Assembly (NCBI GenBank): GCA_964554475.1
Contig: CAZKOT010000006.1
Coordinates: forward strand, 1-44,240
Direction of reading: 5' to 3'
DNA length: 44,240 nt
From: CAJKWP01 sp964554475
Lineage (GTDB): Bacteria; Bacillota; Clostridia; Christensenellales; UBA1242
Shown one piece after another: positions 32,301 to 43,213 of this stretch. The stretch's first letter is position 1; each line of letters opens with the position of its first letter. Under the pieces are notes generated by a model. It ran no database searches. It was not told the origin of the DNA and saw nothing but the letters and a program-made list of their open reading frames with translations. The translations under genes and the position numbers were made by a program.

Positions 32301-35300
32301 CATGATTCAAATGGAACAACATATCTTGTACCCTCTATTTCACTAATTTGAGAATATTCAGTAATAGTTCTATTTCCTGTGTAAATTCCAGTTGTATCAA
32401 TCGAATGGAAATATGGTGAAACATTGAAAGGAATCCCATTCAAAATATACCATGCTTCATTGAATTCAATTAGATAAAACCTATTAACATCAACGATTTT
32501 GTCACTTTCAATAATATATTGACCCAAAGAATCAAGTTCAATTTTAGTTCTTCCAATCTTACCGTTCAATTCAATTTTAATGTCTTCAAAACTTGAAACC
32601 GTATAAATTTTAAGTAAATCAGCAACTCCAAATTCTCCCTTGAAAGTACCCATATAAGTCGCCGGAGTTCCACTACTAACTGTAAACGGCTCACTAAGTC
32701 CATTTATGTGAGAAGGCCATTTAATAGTAATAAAGGAAGGAACATTGCCCGACATAGAATCGATTCTCAATGAATAAACATCACCAATTTGAATTTTTTC
32801 ATTAAACAATTTAGAAAGACCAATTGAAACAGTTCTTTCATATGATTGATAAGAAATACTGATTGATTCATTAGAAGGAGTAATAATCTCACCCCGTTTT
32901 CTAAAAATTCGAACACTCATTGAGGAGCCCTCACTGGAAGCACTCGGTCCAATTAAGATTTCAACAGTATCATTATAATATGTCATATTTTTAATTGCAT
33001 ATAAATCTGTTTTTAAAACTGGTTCAACACTATTTAAATAAACGTTTTCAGAAACAAAAACACCCCAATCAATTGTATTCCAATTTTCCAAAACTGAAAT
33101 TGATTGTAATCCATTCTTGTTAAGTTCAACTGGAATAGACCTGTCATCAGGACCATTAAGTTTGACATTAACAACTTTTGGAATTTTTTGTTCAAATTCA
33201 TCAAGAATAAAATTTCCATCTCCATCACGTTCATAATTTTCTACAGTAATGATGTCAATTCTTCTATCATTATAGGATGAAAATTCAATCGGGTCACTTC
33301 CATCTGTTCGTGCAAAAGAGATAATTCCAACTTTGGTTATATCAGAAAAACCACTAATAATTGTCGTTAAACTTGTTCCGGTAAAATTAAGAGGACCAAT
33401 AGTTTGTGTGCTTCCACCAATATCTTTTAGCGTAATATTGAATGCCTGTGCGGTATGTGTGTGTGAAATCCCATTAACACATTCAATTTTTAATTCACCG
33501 CTAACAGTGTCTACACTAATTCTATAATGACAATTATCAGTTATTTCAGTAACACTTCTAACGAAAAAATTGAAATCTGGTTCAGTAACATTAATGTCAT
33601 CAAAGTAATCACTCAACATAATGTATTTGTTTTGTTTATCTTCTGGGTTTGTACTATTGTATGAAGTTGAAATTTCACTACTTCTTTCAATTGAGTCATT
33701 TTTTGCAATTAAGTTAAAATTTAATTGATAATTATCTCTTTCGGTTGCAATATTCAAAGTTTTTTCGTCTATAATTGTTGGCTCTCCAATAGGTGCATTC
33801 TCTTTGTAATCTTGAATCATAACATAATCAATTAAATCAAATGCCGCACCATCACGCACATGAGTATTTGAAATTACCGTACCATAACGTTGTCTTAAAA
33901 TAATATTTGTGCTGTTAATAGTGTAAGTTTCTGCATTTTGTAAAACATCATCTAAAAAAACACTTCTACAAAGATTAATTTCAAAATAAACCTGAACTAC
34001 TTTTGATGAAGGATTAAAGAAATAATTATCAATAAATCCGATATTAAATTCAGTTCCAAGACCATTAAAATTACCATTTGGTTCAACAGCACCTAAATCT
34101 ATGTTACCGTCAGAGGTTAAAATTCTAAACGAAACAGTATAGAAAACCTCAACTGATCCACCTTCTTCATTGGTAAATGTTGGTCTCGTCAACACTAAAA
34201 TATGTTCAATTCCTGCTTCTGTTTCACTGAGTCCATAACGAAGCATGAATGAATCGCCCTCGAAATAATTTGTGTATTCAGGATCTCCATGAGCAAAGAA
34301 CGAAAACTCAATCTCGTTCTCAGGTAACACTTTGTAATAATACTTTATTTCATAACCATAAATATCTGAAATTGAAAGAATAATTGTTCTTTCAGCAAAA
34401 TCGGGTTGCCAAATAGTAATTGTTCTTCCTGTAAGTTCTTCACCAACTCTAATTTCATTAATTCTTGCAATTGAAACAACATTGTTTGGAGAATCAATGG
34501 CATAAGAAAAACTATCATGTGCACGATTTAGTCCCATGCCGTTTACTCGGGCATCAATGATTGTAAGTTCGTGATTATTTAAATTATTTTTGTCAGTCAA
34601 CGAAAAATCTTTTTGCAAGTCAATGCCAAATATTGATTCATCAATTACTTCTGGATTGTCAATACTGTTAGTTTGTCCATCTGCATTATAAGCTGTAATA
34701 ATCCAACTGGGCTCAATTCTTACAGTTAACGGAGTATAACAAACAAGGTTTTCATCAGGGAAAGTGTAACTAAGAATTAATGTTGCAAGAAGACCTGAAT
34801 TTGGACTTCCATTTGCTATATAATTCCAATCATAATAATAAGATGTTCCTGTTACAACACTTACCCTATCATAAGAAGTGTGTTGCAGCGGAGGAGGTTG
34901 GTCAAGCGCAAGTGCTCTATTGTAAACTTGCTCATTATCTGCATATCTAAAACCAAAATTAAGCCAAGGATTTTCATGCTCATATTGATAGTTTGGTAAA
35001 GAGAGTAAAGTTTCGATTGTTTCAGAACCTGTTAATAATCCTGGTAATGAATTAATAGTTGTCGCTCCAATTTTAACATCCATTGAATGCAATCCCGCTG
35101 GAGCAGATGAATAGTAAATGAAATAAACATCACCATCTTCAACTATTTCGCCAAAAATTGTTGTAAGGTCATTCATGTAAGTAAATGAACCTGTTCCATT
35201 GATTTCGTAATCAAATGAAATTGTATGTACTGATGATAAAGATGTGCGATATCTGTAAATTTGAGCAGTTATTGTTCCACTACAATTTGACCCGTCAAGA

Positions 35301-38300
35301 ATAAATTCAAGCGGAACAATGGGTAAAATGTATAAATTTAAACGCATGATATCATTTTCCAAAATATTGAAAAAACCGCTTCCGTCAATTCTTGTAATTT
35401 GGAAATTATTAATAACACTTTGTGGAGCATCTCCTACATAAATTGTATTTTCAGTTGTTCCGACAGCGACATTAACTTTTAAGTCATACAAATATTGCCA
35501 AGTATCATCCAAAATTTCTCCATAAGAAATTTCTATGCCTTCTTGAGAAAGGCGTTCCATTCCTTGACCACCAATTCCATTATTTGAAAGTTGGAAAGAT
35601 GTTAAATCTTGCTCGGATTGTTCTGGGGTGTCCAAATCTTTTACTTTGAACATGTTTAATATATCTGTGTCAGTTACTTCAAATCCCAGGTATTTAATGT
35701 TAATTCTTTTTGCAAGTTTAAAAACGGGATTTCCGTCAATACCTATTCTAAAATATGCTCCGCTACCCGAAGACAGTTCACTAATAGTGAAATATTGCGA
35801 AGGTCCTCCATAATAAGTTTGTGTAACTTCATTATATATTCTAATTCTTAAATTGTTTAAAGTTAAACCTTCAAAGGCACTTATTAACTCTAATATTTTA
35901 ACAACTTTGTCCGCACCTCTATCAGCAGATGTTAAATAAATTGAAGCTCCTAAGGAAGTATTATCTTTGTAAAATGACATTGTAACTGGATCACCTAAAA
36001 TTGAGGTGGAATTATTTAGTCCAAAAGTAATAGCTTGAACACCATTAAAGATATCCTTTCTATCCTCTCCGACAAAGAATTGTTCAACCGCACTTTCAGG
36101 ATTGTTAATATTATTTATTTCAACTTGGAAAATACTACTAATTTTTTTGTAAACTACCAAAGAATAACTTTCTCTTGAAATTCCGCTTACAAAAACTTCA
36201 AAATTTACTTCTCCAAACTCTTCAACTCCAGTGAAATCAAAAGTAAATTCTGTTCCATATTTAAAATAACAAGTTGCCAAACTATGCTCATGTCCTGGCT
36301 GAGAAGTCAAGAAACAATCATTATCCCAATTAGATGGTGTAACTTCAACATTTCCTGCTCCTTTTGAAACAACAATGTAAACATTTTCCATTATTGAACT
36401 GGGAACAAAACCCGAATAATGAGAAATTTGAATACGTTCTAATGTTTGGAAATCTGCCGCAGCATTCATTCTAACTTTTGCACCATCATAGTAAATACTT
36501 TCTTCATCAAGTTCATTTGTTCCATCAGGTTTTGGATAATTAAACTCAATATTAGTGTTTGGTTTTAAAACAACTTGATAGTAAGAAACAACACTAAAAT
36601 CATCAAAAATTAATTCAGCACTTAAATTTATGACTGTGTCATAAGCAACAGCTCTGGTTCTCAAAATCAAGAAACGACCTTCGCTACCTGCGTCTAAACC
36701 TGCCTCTTCAACGGGTGAAATTTCAATTAATTCAATTACATCATTTCCCGATAAAATTGTAACTTCTAAACGATAACGGTAATCTGTGCTTGCACTAACA
36801 AATTCAGCATACATTTGTGAACCTGTAGAACCCGGGGTAAACAAGATTTCGTTTCCACTATTAACGAAAAGTATATTATTTCGGTTTGCGGGCATATCGT
36901 CAATTGTTCCAAAAATCTCAATTGCGACAGGTTCAGTTCCATAATGCAAATCAATTCCATCAATATAATGATTTATACTAGTTGTTAAAACTTCGGCTAA
37001 AACAGGTTGTGATGAATCTAATGAATGTAAAATATTAAGTGTGTAAACAAAATTGTAAGAATAAATTCCTCCAAGTAAAACTGTGCAGTTTAAAGTAAAC
37101 GTGCCGTCAATATCTGTCGGTAAGATTAAAAGTTTACTCTTGTCATCACCCAAAGTTGAAGTTGAGTCAATAGTTTCTCCTGTGTAAGAAAGTAAGACAT
37201 AAGAGGGAGCAGAACCTTGAATTTGCATTTCAGACCATACAACCGAAGTAAATTCTGAATATCTTCCTTCACCGTCCTTATCTATAAAAGTGATTATTTC
37301 TTGCAAATCATAAACTCCACCCGAATAAACCGAGTCAGAAAGCTTAATTTCATAAGTTTGCTCGCCTGTGGGTGGTAGACTTAATCCTTCAATTTCTACA
37401 ACTTTTATTTGTGAATGAACATTTAGAGGAACAATTTTAACAATGCCGTATTTTGAATAAAAAACTAAACTTGCATGAATCGTATTAACTGTGTAACGAG
37501 CGAAAATTGTCTTATCAACAATTTCAAGACCAATTAATTCATCTAGAGTATAGTTGTCAAAAATATGGTATCTCAAGAGTGATGTGTCATCACCACTAGT
37601 TCCGCTTGTTCTTCGTAAATAAATTGAATTTAAAATATCATTTTCGTAAAGTTCCCACTCGGATGAAGGAGCGGGAGCACCTGACGGAGGAGAATCAAGA
37701 TCAATTGAATTATCTGTCCAAGGCGACATACTTCCAATAAGTCCTGTTCCTGTAACTAGTTCATGTGTGAAAGAGACATATTCTATTGCAAATTTATAAA
37801 TTACTTCACAATTATTTGTTGTTATAATCTTTAATTCAATAACATAATTCCATCCATTGTTTTTTAATAAAACATTGAAATTGCCCGATTCATTATTTAT
37901 TTCAACAAAATTAGCATAATATGCTGGTGCAACAACTGTTCTTGGAGTGTATGTTTGACCTTGCACAAAAAGTCTTCCTTGTTCAACATTATTAATAACC
38001 ACATTTGAAATTGTGAACGGCATTAAAGAAAATTGAAATGTTTCTCCACCTGTATCACGAAGTAGCATTAGTCTACTTGCAATCAAAGCTTGATTGCCAA
38101 GTGCATCTTCAGTATTAGGAATTTCTTGATTAGTTGCAGGTATTTCTTTGGTAAAAGGTGTATTTAAGGTAATAATTTTGTTCTGGTCGCCACTTTTATA
38201 GAGAATGATTTCAGCAATTTCATTTTCAGTTTCTTCAAAATTGTCAATATAAGGATAATATGTTTCAAAAGACAAGCTAGGAACAATTTTCAATCGGTAA

Positions 38301-41300
38301 TAAATTGTTAATCCTTGAACTTGTGCGGTGATAATAAAGAAAGTTTCAACTCCAACAAATGGTGTTGTCAAAATTCCATAATTGTCAACACTAATGCCAG
38401 ATAGTTCTGTTCCCGCAGTGCCACCCTGACCATTTCGAATGGAATAATTTATTGAAATTTCATCTTTTACAAACAAACCAAAATTATTAAGTAAAGGTTC
38501 CAAAAGTGCAACAATACTAAAAGCGTCTGCAGATGTTAAGCCATCTGAAACAACATCGTAAATTCCATAATCATCAAAAATTCCATCAGCATTAAAATCT
38601 TTACTAATAAGATAATTGAGTGAAAATAAGTTTGCCAAATCACTGTTTGCTTCTGCGTTTTTGAAAAGTTGTTCGGCATCAATTCCCGTCTTCAACTCTA
38701 TTTCATTATATAAGACAAGAGGTGAAAGTCTAGGCATTATTATTATAGGAACAGTCATTGAGGCGATCGAAGGAATTGTGAGAGTAACAGAAATTTGTCC
38801 CGCTACAATGCTGGTTATAAATGATTTAATGGAAAGTGTTCCAACACCTTCTCCTCCTAAAATTATGTCCCAATAAGAAGTATGCATTGTAACATCTACA
38901 AAAGAAACACTTGGTTCAAATGGAGGATTTACAATACCGAAAAATGAAGAAATACCATCAATTTCGCCATAACTTTGGAAAGATAAGCTTTCTCCGCTTT
39001 CAAGTTGTAAATAGGTTAATCCGTTATAAATAACAAATCTTTCCTCCACAATTTTTAGAATGCTTGGAACAACGGTTATATTAAATTTTTTAACTATGAA
39101 TTCATTTGGAGAAATGAAATGGAAAATACTAATATAAAAACTTTCACTTTGAGAAACCATTTGCCCATCTTTCAATTTTAGAAAATAAGCATCTTCCCCG
39201 GAGTTGTAAACAATTTCAAAATTTGAAGAATCATAAATTTCTCCTAATGAATTTGTTATTCTTGCTTCAACATAATTTGATAAAGCTTTTGTTAAACTAA
39301 GAGGTTCATCTCCATGTTTTCTAAAAACATGAATCATTGCATCTGATTCGTTTGTAAGCGAAATAACTTTTGAAACCGTTTGTGATGAAATGACAATACT
39401 TGCATTTAAATCGTCTTCAGTTGAAGGTGTGCCCAGAGTGTCAACATCCATTGTCAAGTGGTCAGGATTTAAAACTGCATTTATGTTTGGATTGAGATTA
39501 AAATAAAGGTCAATTGCAAAATCATAAAGTTGTCTTTGATAAGTAGCTTCAGGATCAAAAGCTTCACTACTTAGAATAAAAATATAATGTTTCAAAGTAT
39601 AACCTGTCACATCATCAAGTGTTAAAGTGCAAAAAATATCATCCCCATTAATACTAATAGGATTTTGTGCATCTACTCCTGTATGCGCTAGTGGTTTTCC
39701 TCCATTTTCATTTGGAGAATAAATAAGAGGATAAAAAGAACTTAAAGACGAGGTTGTTGAAAAATCTAAAAAGTCTAAATTAATTCCAAGATTTGTAAAA
39801 ACTCCTATATATTCGTGATTGTCCGCCGTTGTTCTTTGAGCAAAATAGGGATAAGCTTCATGACCTGTAGTTGTAAAGTTTGCTGTAATTTTTCGCCTTA
39901 TTTCAATTTGAATTTGAATTGTAAAACCAATATCTGTTTCAACTTTTAAATTTAAATAAGCGGGGGTCTCTTGACCAAAATCTTTTATTATTTGAAAGCC
40001 TAAAAATCTACCAGTGTCATCAGCATCATTGTCGTAAATAAAATTTATAAAAGCATTTTCGTCCTGCCCAAAATTTATAGTGTCAACTCTAGAAAATCTT
40101 AAAAGTTCTCCAATGTCAAAAAATTTATATTTTCCCGTTTGCACATTATCTTCAAGTGCATAAAAGACTTTCAGAAGTGGATTCAAGCCGTAAAAATAAA
40201 CTGCAGTTCCAGTGCTTCCAACAATACTTAAATTTGAAGAAGTATCTTTACTGATAATGGTTTGCGTAAAATAATTGTTAAGATTATCTAATGTAAACAA
40301 ATTGTTTACATCTGGATTGCTTGCTGATCTTGTATAATTTTGGAAAATGTTTTCATAATCTAAACTTCCGCCTGTAACATTTGTTCTTACATCAACAACT
40401 CTTCCGCCAGTTTCAACCTTAAAGAAAATGCTAAATTCGCCATCAACTGTTTCTCCACCTTGACCAAAAGTAGAAGAAATTGAAATTTCAACCAGTGTTG
40501 CGGATGGTTTTAAAAATATTAAACTTTGACCGGTTGAATCAACTGCAATAATAGATGGATCGGAACTAAGCATCCAATAATTTGTGCTTTGAATTTCAAT
40601 TCCGTATTTATCCCTTGCTATAATAATAACTCTTGCCGTTCCATCGTAAAACAAAACATTAATAACATCGGGAACACCGTTTAAAGAGAAAGAACTTGTT
40701 GAACCCGTTTGTGCAACATAAACTCCTGCATCATCTCCACTCAAAAGACTGCCCTCAATTAATGAAGTTTGAACAATAATTGGAGTAATTGGAGTTGTGG
40801 GATTACCATCATCGGAAGCAACATTTAGTGAAGAATTAAACGATAGAAAATCAATTTTGCCGTCATAAATTTCTAAAATCGGGTCATCAGAAGGATCTCC
40901 ACCTTTGTAAAGGAAAGTTGACGGTGTTGTGATTGCATGGAACTCTGTAATGTAAATATCAGAAATTTCAGGCGCTTGGTTATTTCTTGTGTATCTAATT
41001 TTAATCTCAAAATTTTTTGAAGCAGTATTAGGCGCTAACATGCCAACAGTAATAGGAAATTCAAAGGGCCCAATATCAAGGGGGTTAATCACTTCTTTAT
41101 CATATCTAAACAAATCAACTTGTAAAATTCCATCAATATAAAATTCAAAAGATATTTTGTTTTCATTCCAATCTTTAATAAAAATTTCTCTTATTTGTGA
41201 ATTTGAAATGTTAACAATGATATCAAAAGCATCTTCATTACCATTAACAACAGCCAAAGTGGATTCCGAATGAGCAATAAATTGTTCATTGTCTAAATTA

Positions 41301-43213
41301 AAACTTGAAAAAACATATTGATTAACGGTTTTAATTGTTTTTTGAATATTAAATGGAATTGTTTCAAGTGCCCCTAGTGCCGAGGACTGCGTGCTATAAA
41401 GGTCAATCAAATAATAATTTTCAGAAACATATCTAACCTGACCACTTGCGGTTGTTTTAACACTTGCAAAAACAACTTTCAAAACTGCATTTTCAGGGAA
41501 AACGTCTTTAGGAGTGATGATTCCGTTTGGAATTTCATAAAGAATAATAGTTTCGGAAGATATTTCATGGGTTGCCATTTTTCCCGAAGTAATAATATAA
41601 TTATTTAAATCTACATTAATAGGTTGCCCAAAGCTATCTTCAAGATAAGCAAAATAGCGAATTACTTTATAAGTATTTTCTTGCGGAACAATAATAGGAA
41701 GTAAATTTAAATTAAACTCTTGATAAGACATTTTCGAAACATCTTCATCTTCGTAAATATATAATGTTTGGGTGTCTATTATTGGATCTTCCCAAGAAAT
41801 GCGATTAGAAATAATTGTTGCAGGATCAACATTTATAATATATTTAGGGTTTACTTCGGTGAGAGAATATTCATTAGGAATTTTTTCGCCTAGTTCATTT
41901 TCCTCAAATAAAAGTATAATTAGTCTTGCTTCTTCTAATCCGTCAACAAGAGCAGTTAAATTCCAATAAGATTTGTTTACATCTGTTGAATGTTTATAAG
42001 GAAAAAAGAATTCAAAATCTTGTTCAAAAACATTATAAGTTAATGAATCAAAGCCTTGAATAAAAATTTGGTCAGAAGTTGCTGGTTCATATCCATCTCC
42101 ACCCAAAATTGCAACCGCGATTGCAACATTTTCAATTTCGGACTGTAGTGGGGTTTGATCTTCATCTTTTGCAACAATTGAAATGCCGAGATTAGATTCA
42201 TTATTTGTAAAATTATCATAATTTGCAAATATTTTAACAGAGTTATTAAAACATGTTGGAACAGAAGGACTGGCAACAAAAAAATTTCCAATAACTAAAG
42301 GTGCAAAATCAACACTTTTTTCACCATCTCCACGCAACTGTTCATTCATTTCCGATAGTAATGCTAAAATCTCTTCTTTTTGTCTTTCTTCATCAGGAAA
42401 ATTTGAAACAGATTCTAAAGCAATATCCTCTTCTTTTGCATTAGCAAAACATTGTGCATTAATTTGCACATTATCAGCTTGATTTAATGCTTTAAAACAT
42501 TGTGCATAGTGCCTTACTTCTTCGGGAGTTTCTACTTCTTCAATATTTGAAGAAAGACTTGAAAAGAAAACCTTTTTATAGGCGACTGGACTTCCGTCAG
42601 AGCCATCTCTACTATAACGAAATTGACTTGAAGCAGGGTGAAATGAAGCAACTGCCCAAAAATTTGATGAAATGTTAAAAATATCTTGCGATGATGGAGT
42701 TTCAAGTCCAACTCTTGTTTCAACACTTAAAGAAAAAACCGGAACATCAACAAAAATTGTTGTTGTTTGAACTTGTGCAAGAATATTTGATGATGTCGCT
42801 TTAAGAGTTGTAATTCCTCCCGAAATCCAATTTGTTTCATTTATTCCGTCATCATCCATATCTTGAAAAGTTCGAGTTAAAAAGACCGTAAAAGGAACAC
42901 CTATTTTAACTTTTTTAGGAACAGAAACAATGCTGTTTGATATGTAAGTTATGCCTTTGTTATCTTCTTCTTCAATGAAATCTCCCGACTCAAATGAAAG
43001 CGTTACTTTTGTTTCAGTAACATTTTCAGTGGGCGAAGTGATCAACATTTCAAAATCTTCAGTAACTTCGTAATTGGACGTTTCAAAAGCAATCACTTCA
43101 GGTTGAACAACATCCTGTGTAAATTGACCGGTAGCGTACATAATTCCAATGCCCGCACCAACAATGCCAATAACTGCAGAAAAACTTACTAAAAACACCT
43201 TAAAAAATCTCAT
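29342..43213 (-). CDS. Giant membrane-anchored extracellular protein, 4623 aa
   Basis: One uninterrupted ORF encodes a protein of roughly 0.5 MDa. Residues 1-6 are basic, and 7-27 form a hydrophobic segment without a clear cleavage site, so it is probably a signal anchor with everything after it outside. The rest is acidic, rich in Thr, Ser, Ile, Asn, Tyr and Asp, with alternating short strands that suggest a long chain of beta-sandwich (Ig- or cadherin-like) domains. Aspartate loops of the DxDxDG kind occur near residues 118 (DMDDDGINE), 1538 (DFNADGIFDD), 3329 (RDGDGNFILDE) and 3655 (DYDEDGIVDAGE), and may bind calcium. No LPxTG, C-terminal anchor or obvious enzyme motif was seen. AAAGGTGA precedes the ATG. 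An adhesin or cell-surface fibre is the likely role; no family was recognised. Confidence 0.85.
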   Translation of the reverse strand: MRFFKVFLVSFSAVIGIVGAGIGIMYATGQFTQDVVQPEVIAFETSNYEVTEDFEMLITSPTENVTETKVTLSFESGDFIEEEDNKGITYISNSIVSVPKKVKIGVPFTVFLTRTFQDMDDDGINETNWISGGITTLKATSSNILAQVQTTTIFVDVPVFSLSVETRVGLETPSSQDIFNISSNFWAVASFHPASSQFRYSRDGSDGSPVAYKKVFFSSLSSNIEEVETPEEVRHYAQCFKALNQADNVQINAQCFANAKEEDIALESVSNFPDEERQKEEILALLSEMNEQLRGDGEKSVDFAPLVIGNFFVASPSVPTCFNNSVKIFANYDNFTNNESNLGISIVAKDEDQTPLQSEIENVAIAVAILGGDGYEPATSDQIFIQGFDSLTYNVFEQDFEFFFPYKHSTDVNKSYWNLTALVDGLEEARLIILLFEENELGEKIPNEYSLTEVNPKYIINVDPATIISNRISWEDPIIDTQTLYIYEDEDVSKMSYQEFNLNLLPIIVPQENTYKVIRYFAYLEDSFGQPINVDLNNYIITSGKMATHEISSETIILYEIPNGIITPKDVFPENAVLKVVFASVKTTASGQVRYVSENYYLIDLYSTQSSALGALETIPFNIQKTIKTVNQYVFSSFNLDNEQFIAHSESTLAVVNGNEDAFDIIVNISNSQIREIFIKDWNENKISFEFYIDGILQVDLFRYDKEVINPLDIGPFEFPITVGMLAPNTASKNFEIKIRYTRNNQAPEISDIYITEFHAITTPSTFLYKGGDPSDDPILEIYDGKIDFLSFNSSLNVASDDGNPTTPITPIIVQTSLIEGSLLSGDDAGVYVAQTGSTSSFSLNGVPDVINVLFYDGTARVIIIARDKYGIEIQSTNYWMLSSDPSIIAVDSTGQSLIFLKPSATLVEISISSTFGQGGETVDGEFSIFFKVETGGRVVDVRTNVTGGSLDYENIFQNYTRSASNPDVNNLFTLDNLNNYFTQTIISKDTSSNLSIVGSTGTAVYFYGLNPLLKVFYALEDNVQTGKYKFFDIGELLRFSRVDTINFGQDENAFINFIYDNDADDTGRFLGFQIIKDFGQETPAYLNLKVETDIGFTIQIQIEIRRKITANFTTTGHEAYPYFAQRTTADNHEYIGVFTNLGINLDFLDFSTTSSLSSFYPLIYSPNENGGKPLAHTGVDAQNPISINGDDIFCTLTLDDVTGYTLKHYIFILSSEAFDPEATYQRQLYDFAIDLYFNLNPNINAVLNPDHLTMDVDTLGTPSTEDDLNASIVISSQTVSKVISLTNESDAMIHVFRKHGDEPLSLTKALSNYVEARITNSLGEIYDSSNFEIVYNSGEDAYFLKLKDGQMVSQSESFYISIFHFISPNEFIVKKFNITVVPSILKIVEERFVIYNGLTYLQLESGESLSFQSYGEIDGISSFFGIVNPPFEPSVSFVDVTMHTSYWDIILGGEGVGTLSIKSFITSIVAGQISVTLTIPSIASMTVPIIIMPRLSPLVLYNEIELKTGIDAEQLFKNAEANSDLANLFSLNYLISKDFNADGIFDDYGIYDVVSDGLTSADAFSIVALLEPLLNNFGLFVKDEISINYSIRNGQGGTAGTELSGISVDNYGILTTPFVGVETFFIITAQVQGLTIYYRLKIVPSLSFETYYPYIDNFEETENEIAEIILYKSGDQNKIITLNTPFTKEIPATNQEIPNTEDALGNQALIASRLMLLRDTGGETFQFSLMPFTISNVVINNVEQGRLFVQGQTYTPRTVVAPAYYANFVEINNESGNFNVLLKNNGWNYVIELKIITTNNCEVIYKFAIEYVSFTHELVTGTGLIGSMSPWTDNSIDLDSPPSGAPAPSSEWELYENDILNSIYLRRTSGTSGDDTSLLRYHIFDNYTLDELIGLEIVDKTIFARYTVNTIHASLVFYSKYGIVKIVPLNVHSQIKVVEIEGLSLPPTGEQTYEIKLSDSVYSGGVYDLQEIITFIDKDGEGRYSEFTSVVWSEMQIQGSAPSYVLLSYTGETIDSTSTLGDDKSKLLILPTDIDGTFTLNCTVLLGGIYSYNFVYTLNILHSLDSSQPVLAEVLTTSINHYIDGIDLHYGTEPVAIEIFGTIDDMPANRNNILFVNSGNEILFTPGSTGSQMYAEFVSASTDYRYRLEVTILSGNDVIELIEISPVEEAGLDAGSEGRFLILRTRAVAYDTVINLSAELIFDDFSVVSYYQVVLKPNTNIEFNYPKPDGTNELDEESIYYDGAKVRMNAAADFQTLERIQISHYSGFVPSSIMENVYIVVSKGAGNVEVTPSNWDNDCFLTSQPGHEHSLATCYFKYGTEFTFDFTGVEEFGEVNFEVFVSGISRESYSLVVYKKISSIFQVEINNINNPESAVEQFFVGEDRKDIFNGVQAITFGLNNSTSILGDPVTMSFYKDNTSLGASIYLTSADRGADKVVKILELISAFEGLTLNNLRIRIYNEVTQTYYGGPSQYFTISELSSGSGAYFRIGIDGNPVFKLAKRINIKYLGFEVTDTDILNMFKVKDLDTPEQSEQDLTSFQLSNNGIGGQGMERLSQEGIEISYGEILDDTWQYLYDLKVNVAVGTTENTIYVGDAPQSVINNFQITRIDGSGFFNILENDIMRLNLYILPIVPLEFILDGSNCSGTITAQIYRYRTSLSSVHTISFDYEINGTGSFTYMNDLTTIFGEIVEDGDVYFIYYSSAPAGLHSMDVKIGATTINSLPGLLTGSETIETLLSLPNYQYEHENPWLNFGFRYADNEQVYNRALALDQPPPLQHTSYDRVSVVTGTSYYYDWNYIANGSPNSGLLATLILSYTFPDENLVCYTPLTVRIEPSWIITAYNADGQTNSIDNPEVIDESIFGIDLQKDFSLTDKNNLNNHELTIIDARVNGMGLNRAHDSFSYAIDSPNNVVSIARINEIRVGEELTGRTITIWQPDFAERTIILSISDIYGYEIKYYYKVLPENEIEFSFFAHGDPEYTNYFEGDSFMLRYGLSETEAGIEHILVLTRPTFTNEEGGSVEVFYTVSFRILTSDGNIDLGAVEPNGNFNGLGTEFNIGFIDNYFFNPSSKVVQVYFEINLCRSVFLDDVLQNAETYTINSTNIILRQRYGTVISNTHVRDGAAFDLIDYVMIQDYKENAPIGEPTIIDEKTLNIATERDNYQLNFNLIAKNDSIERSSEISTSYNSTNPEDKQNKYIMLSDYFDDINVTEPDFNFFVRSVTEITDNCHYRISVDTVSGELKIECVNGISHTHTAQAFNITLKDIGGSTQTIGPLNFTGTSLTTIISGFSDITKVGIISFARTDGSDPIEFSSYNDRRIDIITVENYERDGDGNFILDEFEQKIPKVVNVKLNGPDDRSIPVELNKNGLQSISVLENWNTIDWGVFVSENVYLNSVEPVLKTDLYAIKNMTYYNDTVEILIGPSASSEGSSMSVRIFRKRGEIITPSNESISISYQSYERTVSIGLSKLFNEKIQIGDVYSLRIDSMSGNVPSFITIKWPSHINGLSEPFTVSSGTPATYMGTFKGEFGVADLLKIYTVSSFEDIKIELNGKIGRTKIELDSLGQYIIESDKIVDVNRFYLIEFNEAWYILNGIPFNVSPYFHSIDTTGIYTGNRTITEYSQISEIEGTRYVVPFESWAGGLTFTDGLFNSIYYDYDEDGIVDAGEGKILLTEMGRPYSITNPQLPIVSFVWMNGRAELQNDLSIITAVNVTTEEYFEVGVRVAINGIVFDTDEDHDVLDENIDWLPIGSIRFWISSNEQYFMPQGSYIVSVGADSTGDEQYLRYINYDDTYPITFSINKLFADHNITFSGNIIRMGIDGTGPSVESVYLKEREINNYQLSYYDTSSTKIDIIATSTPIDEVGGLPVITLQGLSESGTAIVTASYQGSPSRYYYGTYNRPSYETGPLFTTLPLSSFSWTDGVSALTYEQLLLGFEEGEDDIGDFDFSVVVVGADPESEIEIASVMWTKLNLNILDTYDIQFYGSELPGEESPITTLIPNIDCSKLFEIKKIGVVETISNVKVTAMPNSTEYYAITQIATLASGDVVEYAQTYCYRVENNTSTSQVNTITLRSWNYEQFGLLEAPETVIVVVYKIDTYLGFNDLNIVNLDPNSFYVFEEGIVTFDSGVMTNFENTVSVITKQTYGGPKLLPFNINGFNYIDPFRGSFYQIDATEEIFGAIYTRKLSGSSPVTFNVDLGTGSDYSNGTIVTNSDYSETDSRIVYTYEYASSDRNSFTFGLNDNAITILYGNVETEGKLVWHELIAKNGMANPFPINKVFYKFKQNSSQGEWDEISRTQENPPIYLIEAFISSVYSPLTDGNLITNLWDGTVVISDSIHSSYSNKNLLVTYDETPDDEMVYFKYNDYDLWNYGTYRINLGELLDGYLDWTLFGEISIIDITLRQLLTLFEASVGNIYEIEYDSVTIGWVYYDSLTSSNDIYLDQAGALFDLIDDTKIVYSKLNFVLTTESTLGWTVSEGEGYYFFEQERGDVDFARSYVVDSGLVYNLFDIFERNLISSDENTVTVTKILDVITLTADPETPPAEWDATIYLQITYLSFDTSIMTTIIIDAQRVGETTDYVFNLYDEVLDLICLSSPNINILHVNFDGTTPSIVYINIEDFSILNV

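Noticed and set aside
38616..38876. Plus-strand ORF opposite the giant gene
   Set aside because: Antisense shadow of a long real frame with no start signals.
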